Source: Elioraea tepidiphila DSM 17972 | Lineage (GTDB): Bacteria > Pseudomonadota > Alphaproteobacteria > Acetobacterales > Acetobacteraceae | Assembly (NCBI RefSeq): GCF_000378465.1 | Contig: NZ_KB899919.1 | Location: 62,001-126,000 of the forward strand | Length of the DNA stretch: 64,000 nucleotides | Direction of reading: 5' to 3' | Shown here: positions 45,129 through 54,464 of the stretch, piece after piece | Layout of the letters: the number at the start of each line of letters is the position of its first letter | How positions within the stretch are numbered: position 1 is the stretch's first letter | The notes under the pieces: generated by a model | Database searches by the model: none | The model's input: only the letters and a program-made list of their open reading frames with translations | What the model was told of the DNA's origin: nothing | Translations under genes and position numbers: made by a program

Positions 45129-45881
45129 TCAGCCACCGCCCTGCACCCGCAGCATGCGCTCGGCCGCGCCGTGGCCGAGATAGGCTTCCACCACCCTCGG
45201 GTTGCGCGCAACCTCCGCCGGCGTGCCCTCGGCGATCAGCTTCCCCTGCGCGATCACATGCACACGGTCGCACAGGTTCATCACCGCCTGCATCACATGC
45301 TCGACGATCAGGATCGTGATGCCATCGTCGCGGATGCGGCGGATCACCGGGATCATGTCGCGGATCTCGGAGGGGTTGAGGCCCGCGAGCACCTCGTCGA
45401 GCAGCAGCAGCGTCGGTTCGGTCGCGAGCGCGCGGGCGAGTTCCAGCCGCTTGCGTCCCGCGACGGTCAGGGCGCCGGCCTGCTGGTCGAGCATCCGCGT
45501 GAGCCCGACGCGCTCGGCCACTGCACCAGCGGCAGCGAGCGCCTCCTCGCGCGCGGCATGGCGGAGATAGGCGCCGACCGCGATGTTCTCGCGCACGGAC
45601 AGTCCGGCGAAGGGTTGGACCACCTGGAAAGTGCGCGCGATGCCGCGCTCGGCGCGCACATGCACGGAGAGATCGGTGATGTCGTCGCCGCGATAGCGCA
45701 CGCGGCCGGCCGTGGGCGCGAGGAAGCCGGAGATCACCGCGAACAGCGTGGTCTTGCCCGCGCCGTTCGGACCGATCAGGCCGGTGATCGCGCCCTCGGG
45801 AACGGCCATCGACGCATCGTCCACCGCGGTCAGCCCGCCGAAGCGCATGGTGACGCGCTCGACCTCCAGCAGCGCGCTCAT
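45129..45881 (-). CDS. livG: Branched-chain-type ABC transporter ATP-binding protein LivG
   Basis: 250 residues. Walker A GPNGAGKTT, ARTFQVVQPFAGLSVREN typical for LivG, Walker B LLLLDEVLAGLNPSE, and a C-terminal GTPAEVARNPRVVEAYLG. The signature motif reads LTVAGRKRLELARAL, a common LivG variant of LSGGQ. ATGA overlap with livM. Confidence 0.93.
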   Translation of the reverse strand: MSALLEVERVTMRFGGLTAVDDASMAVPEGAITGLIGPNGAGKTTLFAVISGFLAPTAGRVRYRGDDITDLSVHVRAERGIARTFQVVQPFAGLSVRENIAVGAYLRHAAREEALAAAGAVAERVGLTRMLDQQAGALTVAGRKRLELARALATEPTLLLLDEVLAGLNPSEIRDMIPVIRRIRDDGITILIVEHVMQAVMNLCDRVHVIAQGKLIAEGTPAEVARNPRVVEAYLGHGAAERMLRVQGGG

Positions 45882-46849
45882 GCGGCGCGCACCCGCAGGC
45901 GCGGGAGGAGACCGAGGATGCCGCGCGGGGCGAAGCCGACGGTGATGATCAGCAGCACGCCGAACAGCACGAGATCCACACCAGGCAACGCGCCACCGGT
46001 GAGCGTGGCGATCCAGGTCTTGGTAAGCTCGCCGATGCCGTGCAGCACGAAGGCGCCGAGCACCGGGCCGAACACGGTGCCGAGGCCGCCGATGATCGGC
46101 GCGAGCAGGGCCTCCACGGAAATCCACGGCCCATAGGCGATCATCGCGTCGAGATAGAGGAATTTCTGCGCATAGAGGCAGCCGGCGGCGGCCGTGATCG
46201 CGCCCGAGAGGGTGATCGCGGCGATCTTGACGCGCAGCACATCGACGCCGAGCGCGCGCGCGGCATCCTCATTCTCGCGCACCGCCACCAGCCGCGCGCC
46301 GAACCGCCCACGCTCCAGCGCGCGCACCAGCAGCATCACCGCGCCGAGAAACAGCAGCGTCAGCCAATGGAACGCCGCACGGTCGGCGAACTGGAAGTTC
46401 AGCGGATCGACATTCAGCCGGATCAGGATGCCGGCCGCACCGCCCGTCACCGGCAGCACATTGGCGACGATGCGGAACACCTCGGCGAAGGCGAGCGTGA
46501 CGAGCGCGAAATAGGAGCCGCGCAGCCGCGCCCGGAAGGCGAGGGTGCCGATCACCGCGCCGACCAGCGCGCCGAGCCCGATCGCGATCGGCAGCGCAAG
46601 CCAGGGGTTGAGGCCGAGCCGCTCCTGCAGGATCGCGATCGCGTAGGCGCCGGTGCCGAAGAAGCTGGCATGGCCGAAGCTGAACTGCCCGCCATAGCCG
46701 CCGAGCAGGTTCCAGCCCTGACCCGCGAGTGCGACGATCAGGGTGAAGATCAGGAAGTTCTGCATCGTGCCGGAAGTGAAGACGACCGGCAGCACGGCGA
46801 GGACGGCGAGCACCGCGAGGATCGCGGCGTAGGGGCGGAGCGCGCTCAT
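45878..46849 (-). CDS. livM: Branched-chain-type ABC transporter permease LivM
   Basis: 323 residues with about ten hydrophobic helices. GGYGGQFSFGHASFFGTGAY and the coupling region ENEDAARALGVDVLRVKI are family hallmarks; GGLGTVFGPVLGA lies near the end. Pairs with LivH. Start 46849 within the livH stop. Confidence 0.93.
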   Translation of the reverse strand: MSALRPYAAILAVLAVLAVLPVVFTSGTMQNFLIFTLIVALAGQGWNLLGGYGGQFSFGHASFFGTGAYAIAILQERLGLNPWLALPIAIGLGALVGAVIGTLAFRARLRGSYFALVTLAFAEVFRIVANVLPVTGGAAGILIRLNVDPLNFQFADRAAFHWLTLLFLGAVMLLVRALERGRFGARLVAVRENEDAARALGVDVLRVKIAAITLSGAITAAAGCLYAQKFLYLDAMIAYGPWISVEALLAPIIGGLGTVFGPVLGAFVLHGIGELTKTWIATLTGGALPGVDLVLFGVLLIITVGFAPRGILGLLPRLRVRAA

Positions 46850-47718
46850 GCCTTCGCTCCGAACAGTCCGGTCGGGCGGATCAGCAGCACCAGGATGAAG
46901 ATCAGGAAGATGCCGATCTGGCCCAGGCTCTCGCCCATGAACAGGCCCGACAGGCTCTCGACCACGCCGATGAACAGCCCGCCGAGCAGCGCGCCCGGGA
47001 TCGAGCCCATGCCGCCGAGCACGACGATGGTGAAGGCGACGAGCACGAAGGCATTGCCGATGCGCGGGTTCACCAGGAAGGTCGGCATCAGCAGCGAGGC
47101 CGCGACCGCAAGGCACGCCGCGCCGAGGCCGAAGGTGACGGCGTAGATATGGCCGACATCGATGCCGACGAGCGCCGCCCCGGTCTTCTCCTTCGCCACC
47201 GCCCGGATCGCCTGGCCGGTTGTGCTGCGCGCGAGGAACAGCCACAGCAGCAGGGCCACCAGCAGGACGCCGAAGACCGCGATCACGCGCGGCAAGGAGA
47301 GGAACAGCGTGCCCACCTCGATGACCGAGAACCCGTAAGGCACGTCGATCGAGCGCGTGTCGGAGCGGAACCAGGCCAGCAGCGCGTTCTCGATGATGAT
47401 CGCGAGGCCGAGCGTGACCAGCAGGATGTTGCCGTCATCGCCGTGGCTCGCCGGCCCGATCACCAGCCGCTGCACGGCGTAGCCGAGCGCGAACAGGCCG
47501 GGCACGGTGACGATCATCGCGACATAGGGGTCGAGCCCGGCGGCACCGTGCAGGACATAGACCGCGAACATCGCCGCGGTCAGCGTCGCGCCATGGGCGA
47601 AGTTGATGATGTGCAACACGCCGTAGACCAGCGTCAGCCCGAGCGCGATCAGCGCATAGACCGAGCCGGTCATCAGCCCGTTCAGTACGGCGGTGAGCAG
47701 GATCTCGGGCGAATACAT
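46846..47718 (-). CDS. livH: Branched-chain-type ABC transporter permease LivH
   Basis: 290 residues. NGLMTGSVYALIALGLTLVYGV at the start (positions 11-32, shown here in part: LMTGSVYALIALGL), NFAHGATL, and GGMGSIPGALLGG are typical. The start at 47718 (ATG) is chosen over an upstream extension that reads through a GC hairpin. It is 62 bp from the binding-protein gene. Confidence 0.93.
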   Translation of the reverse strand: MYSPEILLTAVLNGLMTGSVYALIALGLTLVYGVLHIINFAHGATLTAAMFAVYVLHGAAGLDPYVAMIVTVPGLFALGYAVQRLVIGPASHGDDGNILLVTLGLAIIIENALLAWFRSDTRSIDVPYGFSVIEVGTLFLSLPRVIAVFGVLLVALLLWLFLARSTTGQAIRAVAKEKTGAALVGIDVGHIYAVTFGLGAACLAVAASLLMPTFLVNPRIGNAFVLVAFTIVVLGGMGSIPGALLGGLFIGVVESLSGLFMGESLGQIGIFLIFILVLLIRPTGLFGAKA

Positions 47719-47745
47719 CACGCGCCGTGCAGGGGATTCGGAGGG

Positions 47746-47769
47746 CGGGCGGGGCGTCTGCCCCGCCCG
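47746..47769 (-). terminator. Hairpin after the branched-chain-type binding-protein gene
   Basis: A perfect 10-bp stem CGGGCGGGGC (47746-47755) and GCCCCGCCCG (47760-47769) around a GTCT loop, 11 nt after the binding-protein stop (read on the minus strand) and 28 nt before livH. No U-tract, so probably partial termination or mRNA protection that favours binding-protein expression. Confidence 0.55.
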
Positions 47770-47779
47770 TTGCGCACCG

Positions 47780-48991
47780 TCAGGCCGCCGGGAACACCGG
47801 CTGGGCGTCGGCAAACTCGCGCGGGAAGATCAGCTTGATGTCGCCGCCCTGCACCTGCGTGTTCACCGGCCGCGCCCCCATGTTCTGGCCGTTCTCGAAC
47901 TTGGTCGGGCCATAGGGCATGATGTGGTCGGCGAAGGTCGAGGCAGCGAGCGCCTCGATGATCTTCACGCGGTCGGTCGAGCCCGCGCGCTCGATCGCGT
48001 CGGCGAGCAGCCGGACGCAGGAGTAGTTCAGCGGAATGTTGTAGAGCCAGAACCGGCCCGTAGCCTCGGCGGCAGCACGCACCTCGGCGGTCTTTGGCTT
48101 GCGTGGATCGGCCCAGTGGTTGCAGTCCATGATGTGGTTGGCGGCGTCCGGGAACTCGCGCACGAAGCGGAAGTTCGAGGCCGCACCGTTCAGCACCGCG
48201 TAGATGCCGACCTTCGGACGGATGCGCTGCTGCTGCATGGTGCGCGCGAGGAGGACGAACTCGCCGTAGTAGGACGAGGGGATGATCAGGTCGGGCTGGA
48301 GGGCGCGGATGCGGAGCGCCACGTTCGACATGTCGCGCGAGGGCGTGGGATGCGCGATCGTCTCGAGCACGCGGAAGCCGCGCTCGGGCAGCTGGGTGTT
48401 GAGCAGCCGCGCCATGCCGGAGCCGAACAGCCCGTCCTCGTGCACGATCACGGCGGTCTGCGCGGGCTTGCCGGCGGCCTCGTTGATCGCGACCAGGTTG
48501 TCCAGCGCGGTGCGCGTCACCGTGCCGAAGCCCGGCGCGAAACGGAAGGTGTTCTTGAGCCCGCGCGTGACGATCTGGTCGGACACGCCGACATCGACGA
48601 TGTAGGGGATGTCGTAGCGCGATGCCGCCTGGGTGGTGGCGAGGCAGATGGGCGAGGCGAAGCGGCCGACGATCGCCGCCACCCCTTCGCCCTGCATGCG
48701 CTCGACCTCGGCCACGCCGCCCTCGGGCGTCGAGCGGGCGTCGCCGAACACCATCTGGATCTGTGCGCCGCCGAGCGCCTTGATGCCGCCCGTCCGGTTG
48801 ATCTCGTTGATGGCGATCTCGGCGCCGAGCCGTCCGTGCTCGCCGTCCTGGGCGAGCGCGCCGGTGACGGGCTGGATGATGCCGATCTTCACAGCCGCCG
48901 GTTGCGCGCGCACATGGGGCGCGGCGAGCGGCAGGGCGGCGCTGGCGGCAAGCAGGCTGCGGCGGCGGATGCCGGGGGCGGTCTTTGTCAT
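47780..48991 (-). CDS. ABC transporter substrate-binding protein, branched-chain/amide type
   Basis: 403 residues. Twin-arginine-like signal GIRRRSLLAASAALPL ending VRAQ. Mature start VKIGIIQPVTGALAQDGEHG and body FGDARSTPEGGVAEVERM and ASPICLATTQAASRYDIPYI fit SBP family 6 (LivK, AmiC, urea binders). ATG 48991 with GGGAGAGG upstream; the frame extends to 49018. Ligand unknown; given HyuAB downstream, a cyclic amide or amino-acid derivative is plausible. Confidence 0.92.
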   Translation of the reverse strand: MTKTAPGIRRRSLLAASAALPLAAPHVRAQPAAVKIGIIQPVTGALAQDGEHGRLGAEIAINEINRTGGIKALGGAQIQMVFGDARSTPEGGVAEVERMQGEGVAAIVGRFASPICLATTQAASRYDIPYIVDVGVSDQIVTRGLKNTFRFAPGFGTVTRTALDNLVAINEAAGKPAQTAVIVHEDGLFGSGMARLLNTQLPERGFRVLETIAHPTPSRDMSNVALRIRALQPDLIIPSSYYGEFVLLARTMQQQRIRPKVGIYAVLNGAASNFRFVREFPDAANHIMDCNHWADPRKPKTAEVRAAAEATGRFWLYNIPLNYSCVRLLADAIERAGSTDRVKIIEALAASTFADHIMPYGPTKFENGQNMGARPVNTQVQGGDIKLIFPREFADAQPVFPAA

Positions 48992-49059
48992 GTCTTGGGC
49001 CTCTCCCAGATGAGCCATGGCGTATTTATGCCGCGCCGGGCCAGCCGGGAACCCCCCCC

Positions 49060-49824
49060 TCAGGCACGGATGGTGCGGCGGTGCAGGGCGCGGTCGATCT
49101 TCAGCAGGATCGCGCTGACCGTGGCAGCGAACACCGCGAGCAGGAAGGCGGCCGCCATGATGGTCGGCACGTCGTTCAAGCCGATCGCGTTGATCAGCAC
49201 GAAACCGACGCCGCGCTGCGAGGCGAACATCTCGCCGATCAGCACGCCGAGCAGCGTGAGCGCGAAGCCCACACGCTGGCCGGACACGATCTCGGGGAGC
49301 GCCGCCGGCAGCCAGACCGTGCGGAAGGCCTGCCACGGGGTGAGCCGCAGCGTGCGCGCGACCTTCAGATAGACGGGGCGGATCGTGCGCACGGCGTTGA
49401 GCGTGAAGATGGTGACGGGAATGATCCCGTGGATCGCGCCGAACGCGACCTTGGCGGGAAGCCCCAGCCCGAAGATCAGCAGGATCACCGGATAGAGCGT
49501 GATCTTCGGCAGGGCATAGAGCGCCACCAGGATCGGCTCGGCCACCTGGCCCGCGAGCCGGCGCACGCCGAGCCAGGTGCCGAGGCCCAGGCCGCCAAGC
49601 GCGGCCAGCAGCAGCGCATAGCCGAGCGCGGTCAGGCTCTCGGTGACGTGGCCGTGGAAGCGCCGGCTCTGGAGCAGTTCCTGGGCGCGGGCGAGCGTCT
49701 CGGCCGGGCCGGTCAGCGCCTCCTCGCCGGCCCAGCGCGAGAGCAGCCACCACAGCAGCACCAGCCCCGCGAGCAGGGCGAGGCTGTCGCCGTACCGCTT
49801 CCAGGCCGGCGCGCGCTCCGTCAT
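49060..49824 (-). CDS. ABC transporter permease, NitT/TauT type (first)
   Basis: 254 residues, six helices. LVALYALPKITLYPVILLIFG and the EAA-like loop KVARTLRLTPWQAFRTVWLPAALP are typical of SsuC/TauC/ThiX permeases. The set has two permease genes, so it probably works as a heterodimer with the gene at 49821-50576. ATGA overlap with that gene. Confidence 0.9.
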   Translation of the reverse strand: MTERAPAWKRYGDSLALLAGLVLLWWLLSRWAGEEALTGPAETLARAQELLQSRRFHGHVTESLTALGYALLLAALGGLGLGTWLGVRRLAGQVAEPILVALYALPKITLYPVILLIFGLGLPAKVAFGAIHGIIPVTIFTLNAVRTIRPVYLKVARTLRLTPWQAFRTVWLPAALPEIVSGQRVGFALTLLGVLIGEMFASQRGVGFVLINAIGLNDVPTIMAAAFLLAVFAATVSAILLKIDRALHRRTIRA

Positions 49825-50576
49825 CGCGCGAGGCCGCGGCGGCGCAGCATGCGCTGCTCGATCGTGTGCAGCACCATGTTCACCGCGGTGACGCTGACCA
49901 GGATGAACAGCATGAGCGCATACATCTTCGGCGTGTCGAAGTTGTTGTAGGCATAGGAGATCGCGAAGCCGAGCCCCGCACCGGAAAGGATGAACTCGGA
50001 CGCGATCACGCCGATGAACGAGTAGGCGACGGCGAGCTTGATGCCCGTGAACAGATAGGGTGTCGCGGCGGGAAACTTGATGATCAGCGCGATCGACACC
50101 GGGTCCATGCGGGAGAGCCGTGCCACCTTCAGCGCGACGCGCGGCACGCGGTCGAGCCCGTTCAGCGTGGCGATGATCATCGCGACCACGCCGAACAGGA
50201 AGCCGATCACGATGATCGGCAGGTCCGACATGCCGAAGATCACGATCAGCAGCGGGTAGAAGACGAAGAACGGCACCGCGTAGTAGGTGGCGAGCAGCGG
50301 GTCGAGCGCGCGCCTGAGCCGCGGTGCGGCGTGGATCAGCAGACCGAGCACGAAGCCGCCGGCGACCGAGAGCACGAAGGCGGCGGCGACGTTCGACACC
50401 GTCTTGGTGATGTCGGGGACGATCTCGCCCGAGGCGATCAGCCCCCAGAGGGCCGCCGCCATCGCGGTTGGCGGAATGATGGTGTGCCGGCTGACCAACC
50501 CGGCCTGCGTGACGAGTTCCAGGGCCGCGATCGCGCCGAGCACGATCGCGGTCCGGATCCAGCCCGCGCGCGTCAT
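49821..50576 (-). CDS. ABC transporter permease, NitT/TauT type (second)
   Basis: 251 residues, six helices; LATYYAVPFFVFYPLLIVIFG matches the corresponding segment of its partner and KVARLSRMDPVSIALIIKFPAATP is the coupling loop. A family with two distinct permeases in one operon resembles ThiX-type or pyrimidine-precursor and phthalate/riboflavin-type importers. ATG 50576 within the ATPase stop. Confidence 0.9.
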   Translation of the reverse strand: MTRAGWIRTAIVLGAIAALELVTQAGLVSRHTIIPPTAMAAALWGLIASGEIVPDITKTVSNVAAAFVLSVAGGFVLGLLIHAAPRLRRALDPLLATYYAVPFFVFYPLLIVIFGMSDLPIIVIGFLFGVVAMIIATLNGLDRVPRVALKVARLSRMDPVSIALIIKFPAATPYLFTGIKLAVAYSFIGVIASEFILSGAGLGFAISYAYNNFDTPKMYALMLFILVSVTAVNMVLHTIEQRMLRRRGLAR

Positions 50577-51394
50577 GGCGCGGCCCCGAGCGCCTTCAGG
50601 CTCTCGCCGCGCAGGGACGACCAGAGCCGGGCCGTGACCTCGCCGAACGCGGCGTCGGAGACGATGGTGGAGTCGCGATCGCGTGGCCAGCCGGTCGCGA
50701 CCATGTCGATGAAGCGGCCCGGCCGCGCGCTCATCACGCCGATCCGGTCCGACAGCATGGCCGCCTCGTCGAGCGCGTGGGTGATCAGCAGTACGGTCGC
50801 GCCGGTGTCGCGCCAGAGCCGCAACAGCTCGTCGCCCATCAGCAGCCGCGTCTGCTGGTCGAGCGCGCCGAACGGCTCGTCGAGCAGGATGAGGCGGGGC
50901 TGCAGCACGAGCGTGCGCGCGATGCAGACGCGCTGGCGCATCCCGCCCGAGAGCTGCGCCGGATAGGCGCGCGCGAACCCGGTGAGGCCCATGAAGCCGA
51001 GCGCGTGATCGACGCGGCGCGCGGTCTCGGCGCTGTCGATGCCAGCGCGGCGCAGCCCGAACGCCACGTTGTCCCAGACCGACAGCCACGGGAACGACGC
51101 GTCCTCCTGGAACACCACGCCGACGCCGTCGGGCGGGCTGCCGCGCACGGCGCTGTCCTCGAACATCACCGAGCCCTCGGTCGGCGCGGACAGTCCGGCG
51201 AGGATCTCGAGCAGCGTCGATTTGCCGCAGCCCGATGGGCCGACCACGGCGAAGAATTCGCCGCGCGCCAGATCGAGGTCGAGCGGCCCGAGAGCGTGGA
51301 CGGGCGCCTGGCCTCGATCGGCAGGCGGAAAGATGCGGGTCACCCCGCGCAGCACGGCATGCGCGGCGCCGGCCCGGGTACCCGGGCCGGCCAT
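50573..51394 (-). CDS. ABC transporter ATP-binding protein, SsuB/TauB type
   Basis: 273 residues. Walker [25 protein letters not shown], Walker B LILLDEPFGALDQQT, switch THALDEA. ATG 51394 is preferred; a TTG at 51409 would overlap the binding-protein stop. It powers the two permeases downstream. Confidence 0.93.
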   Translation of the reverse strand: MAGPGTRAGAAHAVLRGVTRIFPPADRGQAPVHALGPLDLDLARGEFFAVVGPSGCGKSTLLEILAGLSAPTEGSVMFEDSAVRGSPPDGVGVVFQEDASFPWLSVWDNVAFGLRRAGIDSAETARRVDHALGFMGLTGFARAYPAQLSGGMRQRVCIARTLVLQPRLILLDEPFGALDQQTRLLMGDELLRLWRDTGATVLLITHALDEAAMLSDRIGVMSARPGRFIDMVATGWPRDRDSTIVSDAAFGEVTARLWSSLRGESLKALGAAP

Positions 51395-51405
51395 GGTCGC
51401 GAGCC

Positions 51406-52392
51406 TCAACCCGTCGCCTGGAGGTCAGGCGGCAGGAAGCTGCGATCAACCAGCGGCGCCCAGTCGATCGGACCGTCCACCTCGCCGATGATGCGCAGGC
51501 CCTCGACCATGTTGTCGAGCGCCTTGGTGTCGATGTTGCCGCGGCTCCAGTAGCCGACATCGACCATGTTCTTCACTGCGCGCACGCCGAGCTCGCGCGG
51601 GAGTTCGTAGGCCTCGGCGAAGATCTTTCCGCCCTCGTCCGGGTTGGCGTAGAGGAAATCGACACCCTTGCGGCGGCCGGCGATGATCGCGCGGAGCTTC
51701 TGGGGCTGCTCGCGGATGAACTGCGTGGTCGTGATGCCGACGGTCTGGGTCATCGGCGGCAGCACGTCCTTGACGAAGAACAGCGGGCGCCAGCGCGCAT
51801 GATCGCGCGCCCAGATCGGGTCCATGATCGGCGCAGCCTGCACGCCGCCCTGACGCAGCGCGGTGAGACCCGCGCCGATGCCGCCGGTGCTGACGCGCTC
51901 GACCTTGCTCAGGTCCACGCCCGAGGCGGTCAGCGACATGATCACCAGCATCTCGGTGACCGATTTCGGGCTGGTATAGGCGATCTTGTGGCCTTCGAGA
52001 TCCTTGATCGTGCGGATCGGGCTGTCCGGCGTGGTGACCCAGAGGATGTCGGCGACCGTGGCCGCGCCGGCATTGACGATCTTGATCTCCAGCCCCTCGC
52101 GCGCGGCGGCGACCGCGGCGGCGAGCGACACCTCGCCATAGGGCAGGCCGCCGGCGAGCACGTTGCGCACCGTGGTGCCGCCGCCCTTGCTGGTCAGGAT
52201 GCCGGTGATGTTGACGCCCGCCTCGCGGAAGAAGCCCTTCTCGATCGCCACCGCATAGGGCGCGCCATACATCAGCACGCCCCAATGGGTGACCGAGATC
52301 TCCTCGCCGCGGCCCTGCGCGGCCACAGGCAGGGCGAATGGCGCGAGGGCTGCGCCGGCCACCAGGCCACGGCGTCCGATCGTGATGCTCAT
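51406..52392 (-). CDS. ABC transporter substrate-binding protein, NitT/TauT (NMT1) type
   Basis: 328 residues. Twin-arginine-like signal TIGRRGLVAGAALAPF ending PVAAQ. Mature segments YAVAIEKGFFREAGVNI, SKGGGTTVRNVLAGGLPYGEV and DLEGHKIAYTSPKSV fit the SsuA/TauA/ThiY-like binder family. GGGAGG before the ATG. It heads the 15-gene unit, so the promoter should lie in the 85-bp gap 52393-52477; no clear hexamers were seen there. Confidence 0.92.
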   Translation of the reverse strand: MSITIGRRGLVAGAALAPFALPVAAQGRGEEISVTHWGVLMYGAPYAVAIEKGFFREAGVNITGILTSKGGGTTVRNVLAGGLPYGEVSLAAAVAAAREGLEIKIVNAGAATVADILWVTTPDSPIRTIKDLEGHKIAYTSPKSVTEMLVIMSLTASGVDLSKVERVSTGGIGAGLTALRQGGVQAAPIMDPIWARDHARWRPLFFVKDVLPPMTQTVGITTTQFIREQPQKLRAIIAGRRKGVDFLYANPDEGGKIFAEAYELPRELGVRAVKNMVDVGYWSRGNIDTKALDNMVEGLRIIGEVDGPIDWAPLVDRSFLPPDLQATG

Positions 52393-52477
52393 CAGGTCCT
52401 CCCTTCGGCCGTGCGCTGATTGCCGGCCCTGGTTGGTAGAGGTAGGGCGACGGGCGCGGCAGGGCAAGCGCGCGGCC

Positions 52478-53482
52478 TCAGTCGGGCAGGCGGACCAGCA
52501 GCTTGCCGAAGTTCTTGCCCTGGAGCAGGCCGATGAAGGCCGCCGGTGTCGCCTCCAGCCCCTCGACCACATCCTCGCGGTACTTGAGCCGGCCGTCGCG
52601 CAGCATCGGGACGGCGAGTGCCCGCCACTCGCCGAGCCGCTGCCACTGGTCGGAGACGATGAAGCCCTGGATGCGCAGGCGCTTTCGCACCACCGGGCCG
52701 AGATTGGGGCCGGCCGGGGGATCGGCGTCGTTGTACTGCGCGATCATGCCGCACATCACCATGCGGCCGAAATCCCGCAGACGCGGGAACACCGCCGCTT
52801 GCAGCGCGCCGCCGACATTCTCCCAGTACACGTCGATGCCGTTCGGGCATGCGCGGTCGAGCGCCGTGCCGAGATGGTCGGCGCGGTGGTCGATGCAGGC
52901 ATCGAAGCCCAGCGTCCCGGCGACGAAGCGGCACTTGTCGGCCCCGCCCGCGACCCCGACGACGCGGCAGCCGGCGAGCTTGGCGATCTGCCCCGCGACC
53001 GCGCCGACCGCGCCGGACGCCGCCGAGATCACCACGGTTTCGCCCGCTTTCGGCTGGCCGATATCGCTCATCCCGACATGCGCGGTGAGCCCCGGCATGC
53101 CGAGCACGCCGAGCGCGGTCGAGACCGGCGCCTCGGCGGGATCGAGCTTGAGGAGCTGCTTGCCCGGCATCACCGAATGCGTCTGCCAGCCGAACCCGCC
53201 GAGCACGATGTCGCCCGGCGCGAAGCGGGCGTCGCGCGAGGCGAGCACGCGTCCGACCGTGCGGCACTCCACCACGCCCCCGATCGGCACCGGCGCGGCA
53301 TAGGACTTCGCATCCGAGAGCCGGCCGCGCTGATACGGGTCGAGCGAGAGGTAGAGGTGCTTCAGCACCACCTCGCCCTCGCCCGGTTCCGGCACCGGCA
53401 CGTCCTCGAACGCGAAGTCGTCCGGCGTCGGCATGCCGACCGGGCGGCGCTTCAGCACGATGCGGCGGTTCGTTTCCGTCAT
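52478..53482 (-). CDS. NADP-dependent medium-chain oxidoreductase, CurA/YncB type
   Basis: 334 residues. It has the double-bond-reductase layout without zinc ligands: LYLSLDPYQRGRLSD near residue 50, the NADPH loop VVISAASGAVGAVAGQIAKL, and DVYWENVGGALQAAVFP. Family members reduce alpha,beta-unsaturated ketones or aldehydes (curcumin reductase, prostaglandin reductase). ATGA overlap with the OCD-family gene upstream. Confidence 0.92.
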   Translation of the reverse strand: MTETNRRIVLKRRPVGMPTPDDFAFEDVPVPEPGEGEVVLKHLYLSLDPYQRGRLSDAKSYAAPVPIGGVVECRTVGRVLASRDARFAPGDIVLGGFGWQTHSVMPGKQLLKLDPAEAPVSTALGVLGMPGLTAHVGMSDIGQPKAGETVVISAASGAVGAVAGQIAKLAGCRVVGVAGGADKCRFVAGTLGFDACIDHRADHLGTALDRACPNGIDVYWENVGGALQAAVFPRLRDFGRMVMCGMIAQYNDADPPAGPNLGPVVRKRLRIQGFIVSDQWQRLGEWRALAVPMLRDGRLKYREDVVEGLEATPAAFIGLLQGKNFGKLLVRLPD

Positions 53483-54408
53483 GCGTCCTCCTGGAGTGCG
53501 AGCTCGGCGGCGATCAGGTCGAGGGCGGCGAAGCCGACGGACTTGAACACGGTGATGTCGTCGCGGCCGCGCGCCGGCGGGCCGCTGCGGACCAGCTCCG
53601 CAAGGTCGGCCTCGATCGAGGATTCGGTGATGAGGCCGCCCGCGATCGCCTGCGCGACCTCGCCGCCCTTCAGCAGGATGGAGGCGCGATCGTCGGCGAA
53701 GAGACGCGCGCGCGGCATCAGCGCGGGCTCGGCCTCGGCCATCGCCGGGGTGAAGGCGCCGACCAGCGAGAGATGCGTTCCGGGGCGCACCGCATCGGCG
53801 CGGATGATCGGTTGTCTGGCGGTGGTGGCGGCGACGACGGTGTCGGCTTCGGCGATCGCCGCGTCGAGATCGGGCGCGGCGGACGCCGTGACGCCGTCGG
53901 CACGCAGCCCGGCGGCGAGCGCCTCGGCCTTGGCGGGCGTGCGGCCCCAGACCAGCACGCGTGCGAGGTTCGGCTGCGCGGCGAGATGCGCGCGCGCGAG
54001 TGCGGGAGCGAGCGCGCCGGTGCCGATCACCAGCAGCGTCCTGCAATCCGGCCGCGCGAGCAGCGCCGCGCCGAGCCCCGAGGCGGCCGCCGTGCGCCGT
54101 ACCGTCAGCACGACACCATCGAGGATCGCGCGCAGCCGCCCGTCCCGCTGGTCGAACACGGTGACGCTCGCGTCCAGCGCCGGGCGTCCGGCCTCGGCGT
54201 TGCGCGGATAGACGGTGACGAGCTTCACCACCATCAGCCCCCGCTCGCGCCAGGCGGGCATCAGCAGCAGCGCGTCACCCTGCCCGGTCGGGTCGAGGAT
54301 CAGCCGCTGCGGCGACGCGAGCTTCTCCGCAAGGCGCGCGCGCAGCGCCGCGATCAGGGCCGGGTACGGGGTGAGGCGTTCGAGTTCGGGTCCGTCGATC
54401 ACGCGCAT
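53479..54408 (-). CDS. Ornithine cyclodeaminase/mu-crystallin family protein
   Basis: 309 residues. Features: the N-terminal substrate region with GDALLLMPAW and VVKLVTVYPRN, the DGVVLTVRRTAAASGLGAALL helix, Rossmann loop LVIGTGALAPALARAH, and GTHLSLVGAF. Activities include ornithine cyclisation, ketimine reduction and alanine dehydrogenase. ATG 54408 chosen over an upstream start. Divergent from the DAO-type oxidase by 56 bp. Confidence 0.88.
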   Translation of the reverse strand: MRVIDGPELERLTPYPALIAALRARLAEKLASPQRLILDPTGQGDALLLMPAWRERGLMVVKLVTVYPRNAEAGRPALDASVTVFDQRDGRLRAILDGVVLTVRRTAAASGLGAALLARPDCRTLLVIGTGALAPALARAHLAAQPNLARVLVWGRTPAKAEALAAGLRADGVTASAAPDLDAAIAEADTVVAATTARQPIIRADAVRPGTHLSLVGAFTPAMAEAEPALMPRARLFADDRASILLKGGEVAQAIAGGLITESSIEADLAELVRSGPPARGRDDITVFKSVGFAALDLIAAELALQEDA

Positions 54409-54464
54409 GGGCCGAGGATGCGCGGTGGCTTCCGCGTCGTCCACCCGCGCGGCAGAGTAGTGCC

